This document shows, in pieces, positions 54,051-64,000 of a stretch of 64,000 nucleotides of DNA (within the stretch, counting starts at the first letter, position 1; each line of letters begins with the position of its first letter). The notes beneath the pieces were generated by a model. The model worked only from the letters and a program-made list of their open reading frames with translations. It did not search any database and was not told the origin of the DNA. Origin of the DNA: Symsagittifera roscoffensis (Eukaryota > Xenacoelomorpha > Acoela > Convolutidae); contig NC_087063.1 in assembly GCF_963678635.1 (NCBI RefSeq), forward strand, positions 77,211,617-77,275,616, written 5' to 3'. Position numbers and translations under genes: made by a program.

Positions 54051-54578
54051 AACAAGACTGCTCGTATCAGGGCAAAGCCCTGAATGTTCCGACTGCCTTT
54101 TAAGGTTTATGAAGCAGTAATAACATTTAAAAATTAAATGTAATAAAACAAAATGAAAAAAAAAATTCTAAAATTTGAAATTTTTTATGAAAGTCATCCC
54201 CCCACACGCCATTTAAAGTACAAAAGGATATATTTGGCTCCTTGTAACACATCAATTAAAGCAAATACGCTTCTCTCAACTAATTTGGAACAATTTCTAA
54301 GACGGATCAACTCTCCGCTTACGCGTTAATAGCGCGAAATATATCGCGTGTTAATTGTCCAAAATTGGCCAAAATGGCAATCTTCAAACCCTCATAACTT
54401 TACGAAAAATGATCACAGGTGAAATATCTTTTCACATTTGAGCTCAGGACAACAATACCTATGATATAAAAAATTCCGTCAAAAATGGCTAGTTAAAAAG
54501 TCGAAATTTGTCTGAAGAAAAAAAAACCCACCCCGAGCACAAATATTCCGTTACTTTCGTATCGAAAGTCGGAACAAT
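54051..54578 (-). mobile_element. HINE/Helentron-like repeat, best-preserved copy
   Basis: 528 bp. On the plus strand it starts AACAAGACTGCTCGTAT, then hairpin CAGGGCAAAGCCCTG (54068-54082) and GTTCCGACT. It ends CTTTCGTATCGAAAGTCGGAAC. The subterminal GTTCCGACT / AGTCGGAAC are inverted repeats; only one end carries the larger hairpin. Confidence 0.8.
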
Positions 54579-55002
54579 AACAGACAGCTACAGAATAGAG
54601 AATAAAATATTCGCTCGTTTTGTTCGTTGAAAATATAGATTTTTTTCATGTCGTGACAGAAAAATATATATTTTTTAATGAGATGTTTTTTTTTAATCTC
54701 AAGCGTGCGATTTCACTGTCAGAAAAAATATTGAGATCAAGAGCGAAATGGGATACCGTATTTGTTTTTAATGAGATCTTCTTCTGACACGCTTCGGTTT
54801 TGAGGAGTGAATACAAATGGGCTGATAAAAACAGTAAACAGAATAAAATTTCAGTAATTTCATTGCTCTAGGGAAACAAACAAAGAACAAGAACCAAAAT
54901 CACCTCTAAAATCATATTCTTTTCATCACTAGTGCAAACAAAGTGAAAAAAAATAACATAATAAAACCCACTTATTTCGAATAATGACCCCTTCATCTCA
55001 AT

Positions 55003-55265
55003 CAGGGGGTGAATCTAGGATTTCTCTCGGGGGGGGGGGGGGGAGTGCGGATTTTCAAAAAATTTTCGAAAATTTTGTCGACCTTTTTTTCTTTTTTAGG
55101 TCGACCAAATTGATTTTCCGAGCTCTCCCCAAGCACTTGAAAGACCCTGTTTTGGCCAAAATTTGTGCGCCGCAGGCAAATTTTGAAAAAAAAGGTCAAA
55201 AAAGGCGTTTTTAGGCGCCTTCAGAAAAATTTTAGGGTCCGTCAGCCAAAAATGGATTTTTCTAA
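55003..55265 (+). mobile_element. hAT-like MITE copy, truncated at its right end
   Basis: Starts CAGGGGGTGAATCTAGGATT and follows the 49,374 element through the GGTCGACCAAATTGATTTTC block to the GGGTCCGTCAGCCAAAAATG block, then stops. A further diverged copy lies at about 55735-55985. Confidence 0.7.
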
Positions 55266-56686
55266 GGCGCTATTTTGGTCTAACGTTGCGAAAACTTCTA
55301 AAAATGCGATGCAAAACTTTTAGCTAAATTTTTTTAAAGTACGATTAGACAGAGCCCACAAATTTGTAAAAAATGGCGTCCTGTTTTTTTTGTAAACAAG
55401 GGCTGACCTTGAAAAATTTAATGTTTAAGTGGTAAGTGAAAAGTTTCACAGCGAAATAGATGATAAAAAGACAATAGACTGAACTTCGCATTAGTTAGAC
55501 CATAAAGCGTAAGAAGGCCCCAGTGTTTGTTATAAATAAACTTCTAGGAATAATACATCAGTCTGATTTTTGTTTGATCTGAGATGAGAGCCTTTTGAAA
55601 ACAAAGCAACGGGGCTTTGCAGGTTTAAATAAACACAAAAAATTCGGTAATCTGTATTCCGTTTTTCCTTTTAAGTTCTAATTCAAATCATTGGCTGGCG
55701 CAGAATTCTTTAAGACACACGTATGCCGGGCTAAAGTACTAGGTTTTCTTTTAAATGGATTTTTTAAAAATACAAAACTTTTGATGTACAGTTTTAAGCG
55801 AACCAAAGTGATTTTCCAAGCTCTCTTCGAACCAATAAGGAACTTATTTCAACAAAACACTCTGCGCCGCAGAAAAATTTTGAAACCAAGAAGGACATTG
55901 TGGGCACTTTTTGAATGGTTTTAGCATTTTTTGGCAAAAATGCCTTTTTCTGGCGCGCGCTTGCCCGAATCTTAGTAAATCTGAAACTGGATCTTCTAAA
56001 AAAAAATACCGAAGAAGATGAGAAAGCTCAAATCAGCCCTGCACATATGGCATTTTTTTAGGCCAACCATATCGTTTTTTCGAACTGAGAAAAGTTCAAT
56101 TATAGTCTGTACCAAAGTGTGGCAAGACATCTCATTTTTAGAGATTCTGTTATTGACAGAAAATAAATAACTTTATTATGCAAATAAAAATTACTTTTGG
56201 TGTGACAAAATTCGGAAAAAAGACAGTAAAATCAACTGCATCTGAAACTTAGAACGAAGGTGTGAATAAATTTGCTGAAAAAAATGGCATTCGAATATTC
56301 ATATACGAGGGTTTGGGTGAGTTTGACGATAAGTTTGCATCCAAATATTTATACCAGATCATTGCCATCACAACTGAAATCTCAGCATGCTATTGGTCAA
56401 CAAGGTAAAGATTATAGTCATAAGCTATTTTTAGCGGCAGAAAAAGCAACATTCGAATAGTTTGGTAAAAAACAAATTAGTTTCAGATATTTTTTTCAAC
56501 TTTTTTTTTCAATACCAGTTGTGTCAAACAAACAATTTTAAGGCATTTTTATTGTAAACGAATGATTTTTTCACAACTTGTTTGCTCTTAAATCGAACGA
56601 AAATAAAACTAACGTTTGTAAAAATTTGAGATTCAATATTCGGCTCATAATTTTCTTCTAATTGGGTTGCCTTGAACCTGCCTTGT

Positions 56687-56812
56687 ATGCTTTACTGTCT
56701 CTTAATTTTGTCTAATATTTTCATAGTCTGGATCATAACCGTCTCCTTGTGTCATTCGCACAACGTATTTAGCTTCGAAAACTCCAACAAAATGGGAAGT
56801 TTATGGAACAAG
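56687..56812 (+). CDS. Probable first coding exon with a signal peptide, gene unidentified
   Basis: ATG at 56687 opens a 42-codon frame that ends at AACAAG/GTAAAA, a good donor, in phase 0. Residues 1-20 (MLYCLLILSNIFIVWIITVS) form a hydrophobic core, followed by LCHS and HNVFSFENSNK, so cleavage near residue 24 is plausible. This is the shape of the first exon of a secreted or type I membrane protein. The block is more GC-rich than its surroundings and contains no repeat. Downstream exons were not found with confidence; they may lie beyond 64 kb given kilobase introns. Alternatively it could be a fortuitous ORF. Confidence 0.45.
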
Positions 56813-57921
56813 GTAAAAATTTAAAAAAAAAAGTCAAAAATGTTCTCTCAAAGTAATGAGAAAAACTGGTCTGATTATTTTTTGATATCTAGACACAAAT
56901 TAGGCAGAAATAACCTAACTTTTTTTTGTTTTTACGATGAAATATTTCATGAAAATAGCCCACTGCTACGCTTGAAAAGTTTTTTTTTCATTATAATCTG
57001 CGGATTTTCAGGCTGATTCAAATATGAAAATAAAACAAATTAGATTTTTATGTTCTTCTTTGTAAACCCCTGTACTGTGCTTTGTCGCGATAGCGGTAGA
57101 AAAATCTAAAAATAAGTCAAAAGTACCGGATATGGGGGATAGGGACCCAAAAACCTGAGGCATAGACGACGAAGCATATGCGGATACTAATTAGAATCTA
57201 ATCGTGAATGACTTATTAATAGTTCGAAAACATAAAAGTACCTCCTGTTCAGGTGTAATTAAAACCAGAGACGAGAGACCAAGTCTGTCTTGAAACCATA
57301 GTAGTCTAAAAATATCCCAGATTGGGTATCAAGTGGGGAGAATAGAATGTGCGTCTAAAAATATACATAATTGCATCAAATGGTTGACAAATTACACCGT
57401 GAATAGCTAAGAATCATCCTAAGCGAAGGTTATACTGGGAAGTAGATGATTCTGTTTGGCTTTAAACTGTGCGTCGCTGGCAAAAAAAAATCAGTTTTTA
57501 CTTAAGAAAAAAATCATTTTTTAAAAATCAAAGATGAGAAAGTGGGTTGCTTTTTGGCTTTTAAATTTAAAACTGCATTTTGATTGCTGAAATTTTTGAT
57601 TTAAAAAGAAAAACAACGTTTTGTAATGTATCTACATTTAGCGGTTTTGGTTTGAGAAATCTAGGAAACAAATATACCTGAATATAAAAAAAAAACATAA
57701 GAAATTTCATTTCGGTTCCAAGCACGAACTGGAAGGGAAGTTTGTATTCGGCGTGGTTAAGATTGTTCGAGTTTCTCCCCACAACATTTTACTACAAAGA
57801 ACAATACAATAGAAATTTTAAATTTTCGTAGAAGAAAAATTTTTCTTCGTTGAAAAAAAAAACCGTTTGAAAGTATTTTTTTTGACAACTTTGAACCAAA
57901 AAAACGTTAGATCAAAAAATA

Positions 57922-58654
57922 CAGTGCTGATTTAAATTAACAGGACAAAACGCGCTAAACTTGAAATTTAAAACGCGTTTTTCTCAAATTGCGTTGAGTT
58001 TAAGTGAAAAATTATGACGACAAAACTTGCTTAAAATTTTAGCAGAATTAATATGGTGTAATTTGTTTTGCGAAATTCGGGCTCAAAATTTTACCACAAA
58101 AATGGGTCATTTTGGCTTTTCTTAGTTAATTAAAAATTACGCCAAAAAAAACCCAGTCAATCTCAGACATAATTAAACCAAAGTGAGCCCCTTACGTAGC
58201 CCAACAAACTTTAAGAAGGGTATATTCTCCAAAAAAAATTGCAAATCGTTTAAAAATTGTTTTTAAATAAAAAGTTGCTGTTTTATATAGTAAAAATGAC
58301 CTTTTTCGTCTATCAAACAAAAATAAATTAATTTATACAATATTTTTGAGATTATACCCTTCTTAAAGTTTGTTGAACTACGTAAGGTGCTCACTTTGAT
58401 ATAATTATGTCTGAGATCGACTGGGTATTTTTGGCGTAATTTTTGATTAACTAAGAAAAGCCAAAATGACCCATTTTTGTGGTAAAATTTTGGGCCCGAA
58501 TTTCGCAAAACAAATTACACCATTTTAATTCTGCTAAAATTTTAAGCAAGTTTTGTTTTCATAATTTTTCACCTAAACTCAACCCAATTTGAGAAAAACG
58601 CGTTTTGAATTTCAAGTTTAACGCGTTTTGTCCGGTTAATTTAAATCAGCACTG
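57922..58654. mobile_element. Foldback Tc1/mariner-type MITE with arms of about 300 bp
   Basis: The left arm 57922-58225 is the reverse complement of 58350-58654 with scattered differences, leaving a loop of about 125 bp. The ends are CAGTGCTGATTTAAATTAAC and its complement, flanked by TA on both sides, as in Tc1/mariner-type elements. No ORF of size. The transcript would form a very long hairpin. Confidence 0.9.
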
Positions 58655-58745
58655 TACAATTGATTGTATTATAATATAATTGTCATGATTTCATAAGTTA
58701 AACTTAAGAAATCATGACAATTATATTATAATACAATCAATTGTA
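58655..58745. repeat. 91-bp near-perfect palindrome abutting the foldback MITE
   Basis: Arms of 38 bp match perfectly around a centre that is itself palindromic (TAAGTT / AACTTA) with single unpaired bases. It starts at the TA that closes the previous element. Confidence 0.92.
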
Positions 58746-59185
58746 TTTTTTAATCTAATCTGCTTTTGGTAACCCTCCCACATCGACAAAAAGCGGCTGA
58801 AATAAAAAGCTTTCATTATCTTTTATTAAAATTATCGAGACCGGAACTTTTTGAGTTAGCTCCACAGAAACTGGGTATTTACGATTCAATATTAAAGTTA
58901 TAGACTTTGGAATTACATTTTTAAAAATTTAAATGAGTTGGGTAAATTGGATTCATAAAAATTTATATTCGGCAGTGAGGAGTGAAATAGCTGTTTGAGC
59001 GTGTAGCCTTAGTTTCTAAACCCAATTTTGACTGCAATTACAATCACTGACATATCTTGGTGATAGAGTAAACGAACTTAGAAATAGAGTAAATGAAAAA
59101 ACAAAAAATCCACATATTTTTCATTGTTTTTTGGGTTTTTTTTCAATTTTTGCGAGTGAATTTTTATCAACAGGACGAAATTAAC

Positions 59186-59875
59186 GGGCAGTCGGAATAT
59201 TCAGGTCAACGCCCTAATAGGAGCAATTTTGTTGCATTTATTCAGTAATGACAGTCAGTCACAGACCAATTAAACAAAAGCTGGTTAGGTTTTTTTAGTT
59301 CAAAAACTTTAATTGCAAAATACTCGAACAAATTTTGAAAATATTTAACTAATAATTTGAGCAAAACACTTAAAAAAATCAAAGTTAAGATGGAAAAAAA
59401 ACAATTTTCAAGTTATTGTCCAAATTTTCAAAAAAAAGTTGATATATTTGAGCTCGGGGGTGCTTTTTCTACGGACAAATTTCTACTTTTTAGGAGCACT
59501 TTAGAGTAGTTTTATTTATTTTATCTGAACTACATCAAAGCTTTCAGCTATAATGAAATAAAACATGAACTGAAATATACTTTATATTTATAGAAGTTCA
59601 AGGCTTTGGAAAATGCCAATTAGGCCAATTTGGTAAAATGAACGTGCAAAACTTTTCTGGTTCTTTTAATGCGAAGCGGTGATATAACCCGGCTCTGAAA
59701 CCATTCCTAGCGGGTCTGAGGCAAAACACGATATTTCAATAAAAAATCGATCCTTTTTCCACATTATCTCAAAAAATTTTCAAAAAATAAGTTTTTGATT
59801 TTTTTATAGACATAACAGGGTACCCGGAATATCCAGGTCTTCGATCTTATATCGACAAGCTTGCTCATTTATGAA
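59186..59875 (+). mobile_element. HINE/Helentron-like repeat, diverged copies
   Basis: 59186-59237 is a terminal fragment (GGCAGTCGGAATATTCAGG, then GCCCTAATAGGAGCA). 59448-59875 is a diverged full copy starting GAGCTCGGGGGTGC and ending CCCGGAATATCCAGG. Confidence 0.5.
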
Positions 59876-60214
59876 CTGCTACTGATTGTTAACTGTAAAC
59901 AATTTTGCTTGTGAGGAATGATCGCAATGCACATGCTTTCGAATGATTTTTCAGAGATCTGCAGATAAGATCTGCAAAAGAAATTAAATTTTAGACAATG
60001 TACAGTTGTTCGACAATTTTTTCTGATTTGTTTACCCGTTTTCGTTACTTAATTGTGATAGTTATCCCGGAGGGTAGCTACTTGTTAGGTTGAAAAGCCT
60101 GTTCTAGCTATCTTGATGCAGTGAGTGATTACGTATGTATTTCTTCACTGTATCGAATAATTGAATTGAAGATCAGTAATTAACTTTTTCGGCATTCGAA
60201 GAAAGTGACGGATT

Positions 60215-61045
60215 TTTTGTGCTCGACTATTTTCAACACAAAAAGTTCGTCACTTTAAACAGAAATGTTTAACAAAAGTTATAAGTCCAAATTCTTGAGC
60301 TCAAATGTGAGAAAAAGTTTAACTTCTTTTTCTTTTTCTAAAGTTAAAGGGACTCAATTTTTACCAACTTGGCCAAATTGACTTCCAAAATGAGTTGAAG
60401 CATGTTGTTTGGTCAAGTCAATACTATAATATTTAGAGAAGCAGACTTTTTATGCAGATGAGCAAATTTTTTTTAATCTGAAAAAAGAACTTACACCATA
60501 AATTTTTGAACGGCGCCGGAATATTCTCGTTCTAAAGAATGACAAGGCCAGTTAACAACCATTTAAACAAAGTTTGATCTGATCTCAGGAAAATTGCAGA
60601 AAATTAGTTTTTGTCTCTATGTGCCAGTTTTTTTTCAATTTTCCAAAAACATAAGAAAAATCTGGGATGAGCTCTGGGATATTTTTTGCGAGCAAATGTT
60701 TCCTCTGTTCAAGAGCAGTGTTTCCAACGACATTGAAACATTCAGCTTTAATGAAAAATTACAAACTGCGACGTTTTAAGTTGAAGGATTTTGAAATTGG
60801 CCATTTAATCAATTTTGAGAACAACATTTTTGGTTCTTTTGACGCGTAACTGGTGATTTATTTCGTTTCAGAAATCTTTTCAAATTGGATTGCGGCAAAG
60901 CATTTGATAATTACAAGAAAATAGTGTTTTAAAGTATTTCAACAGCGTGTTAAAAAGTTTTTCAGAAAATTTTTTCACAAACATTTATAGATCTGACTGG
61001 GTAATCAGAACATTGAGGGCTTCGTCTTGATACAGATAACATTTT
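60215..61045 (+). mobile_element. HINE/Helentron-like repeat, diverged long copy
   Basis: Starts near TTTTTGTGCTCGAC and ends with GTAATCAGAACATTGAGGG followed by CTTCGTCTTGATAC. The interior matches loosely. Confidence 0.4.
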
Positions 61046-63020
61046 TTACATTTTCTAACTAGTCGGATAGGAGAATTTTTTTCCAATAAAGCAAAAAAAA
61101 ATGCTTTCGCTTTCATAAAGGAAAACTGGAAAAAAGGCTGTAAAACGCTAAAAGCAAAGAGAGGGAGCTCTTACCTTTTGAAAGACACTTAACTGTCATC
61201 GATACGCAGTTTCTAATCGCTTGTAGTCAGTAACAAACCAAATTCTTGCCAAAAATTTCCTTCTGCACAAACTTAGTCACGACTAATTCAAGCGATGTTT
61301 TTAAATCTTAATTTCAAAAAATAATAATAAATGAACGATTAATAAACTAAAGAGAAGCCACGGCTTTATTTATGACGACAGCAGTTTAGTAATTTGCAAA
61401 TTTCGTCATCATTCTAAAGATTTTCTATGGAGTTCATCTTCACATTTTTGAATTACATCAAATACTGACTGCTAGACGTTTGATCTATAAAAAATAATTC
61501 CCAATGGGAAAAAAAAGAAAAAGGAAAACGAATTTCTGAACTGAACAATAAAGGAGATTTGAAAATTTAAAACCAAATTTCCCCAATAAAGAAGAATAAC
61601 TGTTTTCAAAACTGAAGTTCAAACACAAGTGAAATCTCACTGGCACATATTAAATTCATAGTAATAAACTCACATTGCTTCTTGGCATGTGAACGAAAAA
61701 ATTTGTCAAGTTTAACAGGAAAAATTTTTCAGGCTACCTTTTCACGCTTTTTTTTGAAGTCAATCGTTTCATTTCCGTTTAATTTTTAACAGCAGCTGCA
61801 ATAAATTTCCCTTTTTTATTGAATACAGCTTCACAAACAAGTGTATATATAGATTCAAACATTTCGTCGGAAAAATATAATTGAAGTTGATGAAATTTTG
61901 AAAAGTGAAAAAAGCTCGTATAAAGTAATTCATTTTTATCCCACATGCCACACACTGAGTTACACTAATTGGTTTTCTAACAATTTTCACAATTTTTCAA
62001 AAACAAACGTTTGCATCAAGTTTTTCTCTACTCTATGCAAATACGTCAGGACTTGATTTTTGTTAAAAACGGCTCTGAAACGATTTTTTTCGACAGTTAA
62101 GTTTCTTTTAGAAATGGGTCTGATAATTCAAGTTTAATTAATTTAGAGAAAGGTTTTCAGTAAAAAAATCCAAAGGGACGCCAAAACAATATTATCAGGA
62201 CGTTATTTTTTCCCGAGCTCATTTATGCCCAAAACCTAAGTTGTTCGAGCTGTTTTTTGTTTCTTTTTCAAGTATTTATACTACTGATTTCTAATTATTC
62301 TAAACTTAATTAGGATATAAATGTGTTTATGTACCACCGGGTTGACCACAAAAACGTCATACAATTTTTATATTGAAAAGCTTATTAAGAAAATTTGTAT
62401 GAAACCTGGAGGATTAGCAGTTGTTCAGTATGTCTTTAATTGAATTTGTAAGAGACTAGCATTATTCCATAAATTAAAATCCAAAAAATTATTGAATTCC
62501 GCCTTATAATTCCGAAAACGCAATAAAAACGGGTTTTCACTTAAGAAAAACCCAGAGCTTAGGGGGCAACATACTCTGCTTTGTGTGAATTGTCATGTGA
62601 AAAAATCCTTTCACTCTCATAAATTTTATGAACTTCTTTTTTGACAAACTCACTAACCAACAACTCATATTGTTGTTCTATTAGTCCAAAGTTAGACTGT
62701 TGTTTTGAAATTTAAAAAAAATTGGTTTTCACACATTTCGCCCCTAATGATAAGTGTGAGCCGAAGTATGCCAAAACTTTAAATTAATGGCGCACTTCGG
62801 TTCACACGTATTTCGCTCATCAAATCGTTAATTAAGAGAGCGAAGATTATATAATTGTGCAATAAGTTAGATGCGAAACGTGTGAGAAGCGAAGCGGAGC
62901 GGAACATCATGTAATCCGTTTTTTCACCGAGTTCACCTTCAAATTATCAAAGCACAATACGAATTTTTTTTGAATAGTACTATTTTTGATCGACCTATAA
63001 CGGAACTTATACAAAAGCGA

Positions 63021-63515
63021 ACAAGACTGCTCGTATACCAGGGCAAAGCCCTGAAGGTTCCAATTCCGATTGTCCCTTAATTCATATCGAATAGTTTTTG
63101 TGGAAAAAATATTGAGAACCTATACATTTTGGACAATATCTAAGTGTAAAACTTTGAGTCGTACGAAATTAAAACGACCAATTAGCTATCCTCAATTCAA
63201 GTTGGAACGATTTTGTTGTGCGGGATCAGTCAAGTCGCCAAGCATAAATAATTCGCGTTACACTCTCAGCCTTACGATTAAACTCTTCAAAGCGCGCATA
63301 ATTTAGTCCAAAACCTAGAAACTTTGCGAATTTTTAAACCCCCAGAATTTTTACAAAATATTTAGAGGTGAACTATCTTTTTACATTTGAACTCAAAAAG
63401 TCGATATCTTTAACAGAGAACAAACAATTTTTGTTGAAAAATTTTATTTCTATTGATGAAAATTGACTAAATAAAAAAACCACACCGAGCATAAAAACTC
63501 CATTTTCTTTGAAAG
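63021..63515 (-). mobile_element. HINE/Helentron-like repeat copy
   Basis: On the plus strand AACAAGACTGCTCGTAT and hairpin CAGGGCAAAGCCCTG at the left; CACACCGAGCATAAAAACTC and GAAAGTCGGAAC at the right. Confidence 0.7.
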
Positions 63516-63530
63516 TCGGAACAAAAAGAA

Positions 63531-64000
63531 TCAAAACTGCTTGTATCAGGGAGAAGCACTGAACGTCCCGAATGCCTCTTAAGGTCTATGGATCAGTAAT
63601 AACATGAAAAAAATAAATGTAGTCCATTAAAATGACTTTTTTTTTAAACTTTTTTTTGTAAAATTCATCCCCCCCACGCCATATAAAGTAGAAAGTGATA
63701 GATTTGGCTCCTAGTAAGAAATCAACAAGGGCAAATAAGCTTCCTTAAACCAATTTGGAACGATTTCTAAGACGAATTAAATCTCCGCTTACGCGTTAAT
63801 AACGCGAAATATATCGCGCGTTAATTGTCCCAATTTGGCCAAAATGGCAATCTTTAAACCCCCATTACTTTACGAAAAACAATCGCAAGTAAAAAATCTT
63901 TTCAAGTTTAAGCTCAGGACAACAATACCTTTTGAAAGATATAAGAAAATCCCGTCAAAAATGGTTGGTTGAAAAGTCGAAATTTGTCTGAAGAAAAAAA
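63531..64000 (-). mobile_element. HINE/Helentron-like repeat copy, cut by the window end
   Basis: Directly follows the previous copy in the same orientation. It starts AAAACTGCTTGTATCAGGG and continues with CACGCCATATAAAGTA and ATATCGCGCGTTAATTGTCC up to GTCGAAATTTGTCTGAAG at the edge. Confidence 0.75.

Noticed and set aside
1-64000. CRISPR arrays, rRNA genes, bacterial operons
   Set aside because: No regular direct repeats with unique spacers, no rRNA core words, and splice signals and LTR elements show a eukaryotic nuclear sequence.

Overview
The window is AT-rich, repeat-dense nuclear DNA of an invertebrate animal. The evidence is a spliced metazoan gene with kilobase introns (a TASK-type two-pore potassium channel), BEL/Pao and Ty3/gypsy LTR retrotransposons, a MULE with a FLYWCH zinc finger, and several families of short non-autonomous transposons. 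The phylum cannot be settled from sequence alone. There are no bacterial operons and no CRISPR array.

Layout. 1-5.5 kb is a decayed Ty3/gypsy-type element on the minus strand (RT, protease, nucleocapsid and gag in that order from left to right), cut by the window edge. 5.5-8.2 kb is probably its leader/LTR or unrelated non-coding DNA. At 8.56-8.71 kb a small GC-richer block on the plus strand looks like the last exon of a gene and ends in a PPxY-type tail. 9,855-19,401 is a complete, young-looking BEL/Pao element on the minus strand: 462-bp LTRs, PBS, PPT, a single intact 2,213-codon gag-pol frame, and an additional 214-codon ORF in the leader. Each LTR contains a tRNA-like A-box/B-box unit. 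21,745-27,098 is a dead Ty3/gypsy element between 226-bp LTRs; its gag start codon lies on the LTR/PBS junction, and a second element fragment at 35.7 kb shows the same arrangement. 29,492-31,627 is a MULE with long TIRs and a perfect 9-bp target duplication; its transposase is split by a one-base frame change at an A6 run.

36,568-51,088 (minus strand) is the main host gene: four exons encode a 518-residue TASK-like K2P channel with both selectivity filters, the pH-sensing histidine and the VLxFLT gate motif. Its introns are filled with short transposons: hAT-like MITEs, a TTACCCGGGTTGACC element carrying CArG boxes, and a Helentron/HINE-like family. 51-64 kb is mostly repeats, with one convincing first exon encoding a signal peptide (56,687-56,812, plus strand), one possible exon at 52.39-52.60 kb, and a 733-bp foldback Tc1/mariner-type MITE abutting a 91-bp palindrome.

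The most unusual points are the extra leader ORF of the BEL element (possibly SGNH-like), the tRNA-like unit inside its LTRs, and the PBS/gag start overlap of the gypsy elements. Family assignments rest on motifs read by eye; no database search was possible.
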